The notes under the pieces are model-generated. The model made no database searches. It had not been told where the DNA came from and saw only the letters and a list, made by a program, of their open reading frames with translations. Position numbers and translations under genes: made by a program. From Caldicellulosiruptor bescii DSM 6725 (GTDB lineage: Bacteria; Bacillota; Thermoanaerobacteria; Caldicellulosiruptorales; Caldicellulosiruptoraceae), in contig NC_012034.1 in assembly GCF_000022325.1 (NCBI RefSeq), positions 762,501 through 826,500 of the forward strand: a DNA stretch of 64,000 bases, written 5' to 3'. The stretch's first letter is position 1; each line of letters begins with the position of its first letter. Shown here in pieces: positions 61,514 to 64,000 of the stretch.

Positions 61514-62521
61514 ATGAGATTATGGCAAAAAAGTTTTAAATATTATTTGGTTGTATTACTCTTCTTAGTCTTAATGGTTTCACTTATTTATGTATTCTTC
61601 AAACCTCAAAAAGAAAAAGTAATCGAAGCTATGGTTGAGATTCCACAAAATACATCCACAAAAGATGTTGCTATGATTTTAAAGAAAAATGGAATTATTG
61701 AAAACCCATACTTTTTTATGTTTTACGTCAAACTCAACAACTATAAAATAGCAGCAGGAAAATACAAACTTTCATCTGATATGACATATAGAGAGCTTTG
61801 CAAAGTTCTTGAAAAAGGTTTTGTTCCAAAAGTTGCTATTAAGTTTACTATTCCAGAAGGATTTACGGTCCAGCAAATTGCCAAAAAACTTCAAAGTCTT
61901 GGACTTGTAGATGAAAACAAGTTTTTGGAAACTGCTAATAGTTACGACTTTAATTTTAAGTATAAATACAGTTCGAAAGAAGTAAAGTATAAGCTTGAAG
62001 GGTTTTTGTTTCCAGATACATATGAAGTATATCCCGGCGCTTCTGAAAAGGATATTATAAAAATGATGCTAAATAGATTTTTAGAAGTATATGAAAACAT
62101 AAAAATTAAAAAGACAACAAATTTAGATGATATTCAAACAGTTATACTTGCTTCAATTGTTGAAAAAGAGGCAAAAAAAGATAGCGAAAGAGGGATTATT
62201 GCTGGTGTGTTTTCAAACAGGCTACAAAGAGGCATAAAACTTGAAAGCTGTGCAACGGTAGAATATGTGTTGCCTGTTCACAAAGAGGTTCTTTCTTTGC
62301 AGGATGTTAGAATAGAATCTCCGTACAATACATACCTAAAAAAAGGACTGCCGCCTTCTGCTATCTGCAGCCCTGGCAGAAAAAGTCTTCTTGCAGCTTT
62401 AGCTCCTGAAAAAACAGATTATCTATTTTTTGTTGCCAAAAAGGATGGAACTCATATATTTTCAAAGACATTTGAAGACCATTTGAGGGCTCAAAAACAA
62501 ATAGAAGAAGGGAAAAAATAA
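61514..62521 (+). CDS. mltG: Endolytic murein transglycosylase MltG
   Basis: MltG (YceG/YrrL family, 335 residues) cuts nascent peptidoglycan strands at the outer face of the membrane. One N-terminal helix (residues 9-29) anchors it. A LysM-like region (EIPQNTSTKDVAMILKKNGI, then IPEGFTVQQIAKKLQSLG) precedes the catalytic YceG domain with the active glutamate in ASIVEKEAKKDSERG, followed by GVFSNRL and SPYNTYLKKGLPPSAICSPG. ATG 61514 follows TGAGGT. Followed by trmR two bases later, as in the yrrLMNO run of Bacillus. Confidence 0.93.
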   Translation: MRLWQKSFKYYLVVLLFLVLMVSLIYVFFKPQKEKVIEAMVEIPQNTSTKDVAMILKKNGIIENPYFFMFYVKLNNYKIAAGKYKLSSDMTYRELCKVLEKGFVPKVAIKFTIPEGFTVQQIAKKLQSLGLVDENKFLETANSYDFNFKYKYSSKEVKYKLEGFLFPDTYEVYPGASEKDIIKMMLNRFLEVYENIKIKKTTNLDDIQTVILASIVEKEAKKDSERGIIAGVFSNRLQRGIKLESCATVEYVLPVHKEVLSLQDVRIESPYNTYLKKGLPPSAICSPGRKSLLAALAPEKTDYLFFVAKKDGTHIFSKTFEDHLRAQKQIEEGKK

Positions 62522-62523
62522 AA

Positions 62524-63162
62524 ATGGATATATCACAGGACATTTTAAACCAGTTTATAAGAAGTAAGCTTACAAATTTGGACCCAAGACTTTCTAAGAT
62601 TGAAAAGGAGGCTCAAAAGAAAAATATACCAATAGTTTCAAAAGAGGTATCGCGGCTTTTAACAATACTTACAATGCTGAAAAAACCAAAGAGAATATTG
62701 GAGATTGGCACTGCAGTGGGATTTTCAACGCTGTCCATGCACCTTGGCTGTCCTGAAGCAAAGATTATTACAATAGAGATGGACTTTGACATGGTCATGG
62801 AGGCTAAGAAAAATATAAAAGAGTTTGGTGCACAGGACAAAATAGTTGTTATTGGTGGTGAGGCGGAAGAGGTTTTAGAGGCAATTGAAGGTGAGTTTGA
62901 CATGATATTTTTTGATGCCGCAAAAGCTCAGTACATTGATTATTTCAACCTTACCAAGGAGAGGATGGCTAAAAATTGCCTCCTTATATGTGACAACGTG
63001 CTTTTTAAGGGAATGGTTGTGGGAAGAAGATATCTTAAAAGAAGGATGATAACAATTGCAAAAAGAATGAACAAGTTCATAAAAATGATAGAAGATGACC
63101 CTGACTTTGTAATGACACTTCTTCCCATCAGCGACGGGGTCTTGATAGCCGTAAGAAAGTAG
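62524..63162 (+). CDS. trmR: tRNA 5-hydroxyuridine methyltransferase TrmR (O-methyltransferase family)
   Basis: A 212-residue SAM-dependent O-methyltransferase with motif I LEIGTAVGFSTLSMHLG (near residue 60), ITIEMDFDMVMEAK, and the metal-site MIFFDAAKAQYIDYF. Neighbourhood and length match B. subtilis TrmR (YrrM), which methylates 5-hydroxyuridine at tRNA position 34 to give mo5U. The following U32-family gene (TrhP-like) makes the hydroxyl it acts on, supporting that role over a small-molecule methyltransferase. Confidence 0.85.
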   Translation: MDISQDILNQFIRSKLTNLDPRLSKIEKEAQKKNIPIVSKEVSRLLTILTMLKKPKRILEIGTAVGFSTLSMHLGCPEAKIITIEMDFDMVMEAKKNIKEFGAQDKIVVIGGEAEEVLEAIEGEFDMIFFDAAKAQYIDYFNLTKERMAKNCLLICDNVLFKGMVVGRRYLKRRMITIAKRMNKFIKMIEDDPDFVMTLLPISDGVLIAVRK

Positions 63163-63191
63163 AAGAAAAGTTTGTGGAGGTTTTTAAGAAG

Positions 63192-64000
63192 ATGAAGATA
63201 AAAAAGCCTGAACTTGTTGCACCTGCGGGCGATTTGGAAAAGCTCAAAACTGCAATTTTGTACGGGGCAGACAGTGTATATATTGGCGGCAGGGAATTTG
63301 GACTTAGAAAATATGCGGGCAATTTTGATTTTGATGAGATGAAAGAAGGCATTGATTTTGCACACAAACATGGCAAAAAGGTGTATCTTACAGCTAACAT
63401 ATTTGCAAGGAATGAAGATATTAAGAAAATAGATGAATTTTTTGACATTATAAAAAGCTTTGAATTTGACGGAATAATTGTGTCCGACCCAGGGATATTC
63501 GTGAAAGCTAAAAAGCTTGGAATACCAATTCATATAAGCACTCAGGCAAATACAACAAACTATGAATCTGCTCGTTTTTGGCATCAGCTTGGAGCAAAGA
63601 GGATTGTACTTGCAAGGGAGTTGTCTTTGGATGAAATCAGAGAAATAAGAGAAAATGTTCCAGATATACTTGAGCTTGAGGCTTTTGTTCATGGAGCGGT
63701 CTGCATTTCATATTCAGGCAGGTGTTTTCTAAGTGCGTATATGACATACAGAGACGCAAACAGAGGCGAGTGTGCTCATCCGTGCAGGTATAAATATTAT
63801 GTCATGGAAGAAAAAAGACCAGGCCAGTATTTTGAGGTATTTGAAGATGTTGATGGCACGTATATTTTTAACTCGAAAGACCTTTGCATGGTTGAGCACA
63901 TTGACAAGCTTGCTTTTGCAGGTATTGACGCTTTTAAGATTGAAGGAAGGATGAAAAGTAGTTTCTACGTTGCGACAGTTGTAAGTGTGTACAGAAAAGC
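63192..64000 (+). CDS. U32-family protein, TrhP-like tRNA hydroxylation enzyme (partial)
   Basis: The gene starts at ATG 63192 behind GGAGG and runs off the window, giving 269 residues. PELVAPAGDLEKLKTAILYGAD, VYIGGREFGLRKYAGNF, KKVYLTANIF, ISTQANTTN, EAFVHGAVCISYSGRCFLSAYM and the iron-sulfur-type cysteines in GECAHPCRYKYY, then FKIEGRMKS, are hallmarks of U32 peptidase-like proteins. TrhP members use prephenate to install 5-hydroxyuridine in tRNA. Adjacent to trmR, it fits the yrrN/yrrO position. Confidence 0.88.
   Translation, partial: MKIKKPELVAPAGDLEKLKTAILYGADSVYIGGREFGLRKYAGNFDFDEMKEGIDFAHKHGKKVYLTANIFARNEDIKKIDEFFDIIKSFEFDGIIVSDPGIFVKAKKLGIPIHISTQANTTNYESARFWHQLGAKRIVLARELSLDEIREIRENVPDILELEAFVHGAVCISYSGRCFLSAYMTYRDANRGECAHPCRYKYYVMEEKRPGQYFEVFEDVDGTYIFNSKDLCMVEHIDKLAFAGIDAFKIEGRMKSSFYVATVVSVYRK

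Noticed and set aside
1..64000. tRNA, rRNA and CRISPR arrays
   Set aside because: I looked for clover-leaf ends with CCA-type flanks, conserved rRNA segments and regularly spaced repeats and saw none.

Overview
The window is low-GC DNA with tightly packed operons, strong Shine-Dalgarno sequences, a SAM riboswitch before metK, and housekeeping order typical of Firmicutes (tig-clpP-clpX, dgt-dnaG-rpoD, mltG-trmR-trhP). Together with a GH130 phosphorylase, deoxy-sugar isomerases, WG-repeat proteins and IS607, IS481-like and ISLre2 elements, this suggests a thermophilic anaerobic Clostridia member, most likely Caldicellulosiruptor. The genus is an inference from gene content; no database search was run. 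No rRNA, tRNA or CRISPR array was seen.

Layout. 1-3070: end of an ABC-transporter operon, a GH130 mannoside phosphorylase and a YjbQ protein. 3087-5953: a decayed IS607-type element (frameshifted tnpA and tnpB, structured omega-RNA-like right end), then a vapBC pair whose toxin has an internal amber codon. 5972-15721: SAM riboswitch-metK, small membrane proteins, then recJ-nfeD-SPFH-ylbF-UPF0182. 15720-33324: a dead amino-acid permease, then a large catabolic locus. 33597-41253: tig, clpP, clpX, dgt, dnaG and rpoD. 41279-54625: secreted and membrane proteins of unknown role, several frameshifted, ending with an L,D-transpeptidase. 54785-59303: two insertion sequences, a gene remnant and a DUF5680-like gene. 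59503-64000: typA, mltG, trmR and the start of a U32 protease-like gene (trhP).

The most interesting part is 16632-33324. It holds two class II aldolase-family proteins, a sorbitol-6-phosphate-dehydrogenase-like SDR with a PHP phosphoesterase, and, divergently, an L-sorbose-1-phosphate-reductase-like enzyme, lipB, lipA, E2, E3, a fused E1, a DeoR regulator, and L-rhamnose isomerase. A convergent L-fucose-isomerase-like gene closes the locus. A lipoate-dependent dehydrogenase complex carrying its own lipoylation genes inside a deoxy-sugar locus is unusual for a fermentative anaerobe. I propose, as inference only, that the reductase/SDR pair moves the carbonyl of a 6-deoxy-ketose (phosphate) to make a 1-deoxy-ketose, whose acetyl end the E1 removes as acetyl-CoA in the way acetoin dehydrogenase does.

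Other notable signals: three Spo0A-like boxes at exact 10-bp spacing before a zinc-ribbon membrane operon; leader inverted repeats that would hide the transposase Shine-Dalgarno in two unrelated insertion sequences; and a pseudoknot in the IS607 right end. At least six genes carry small indels or nonsense changes, so the accessory regions are decaying, unless some are sequencing errors.
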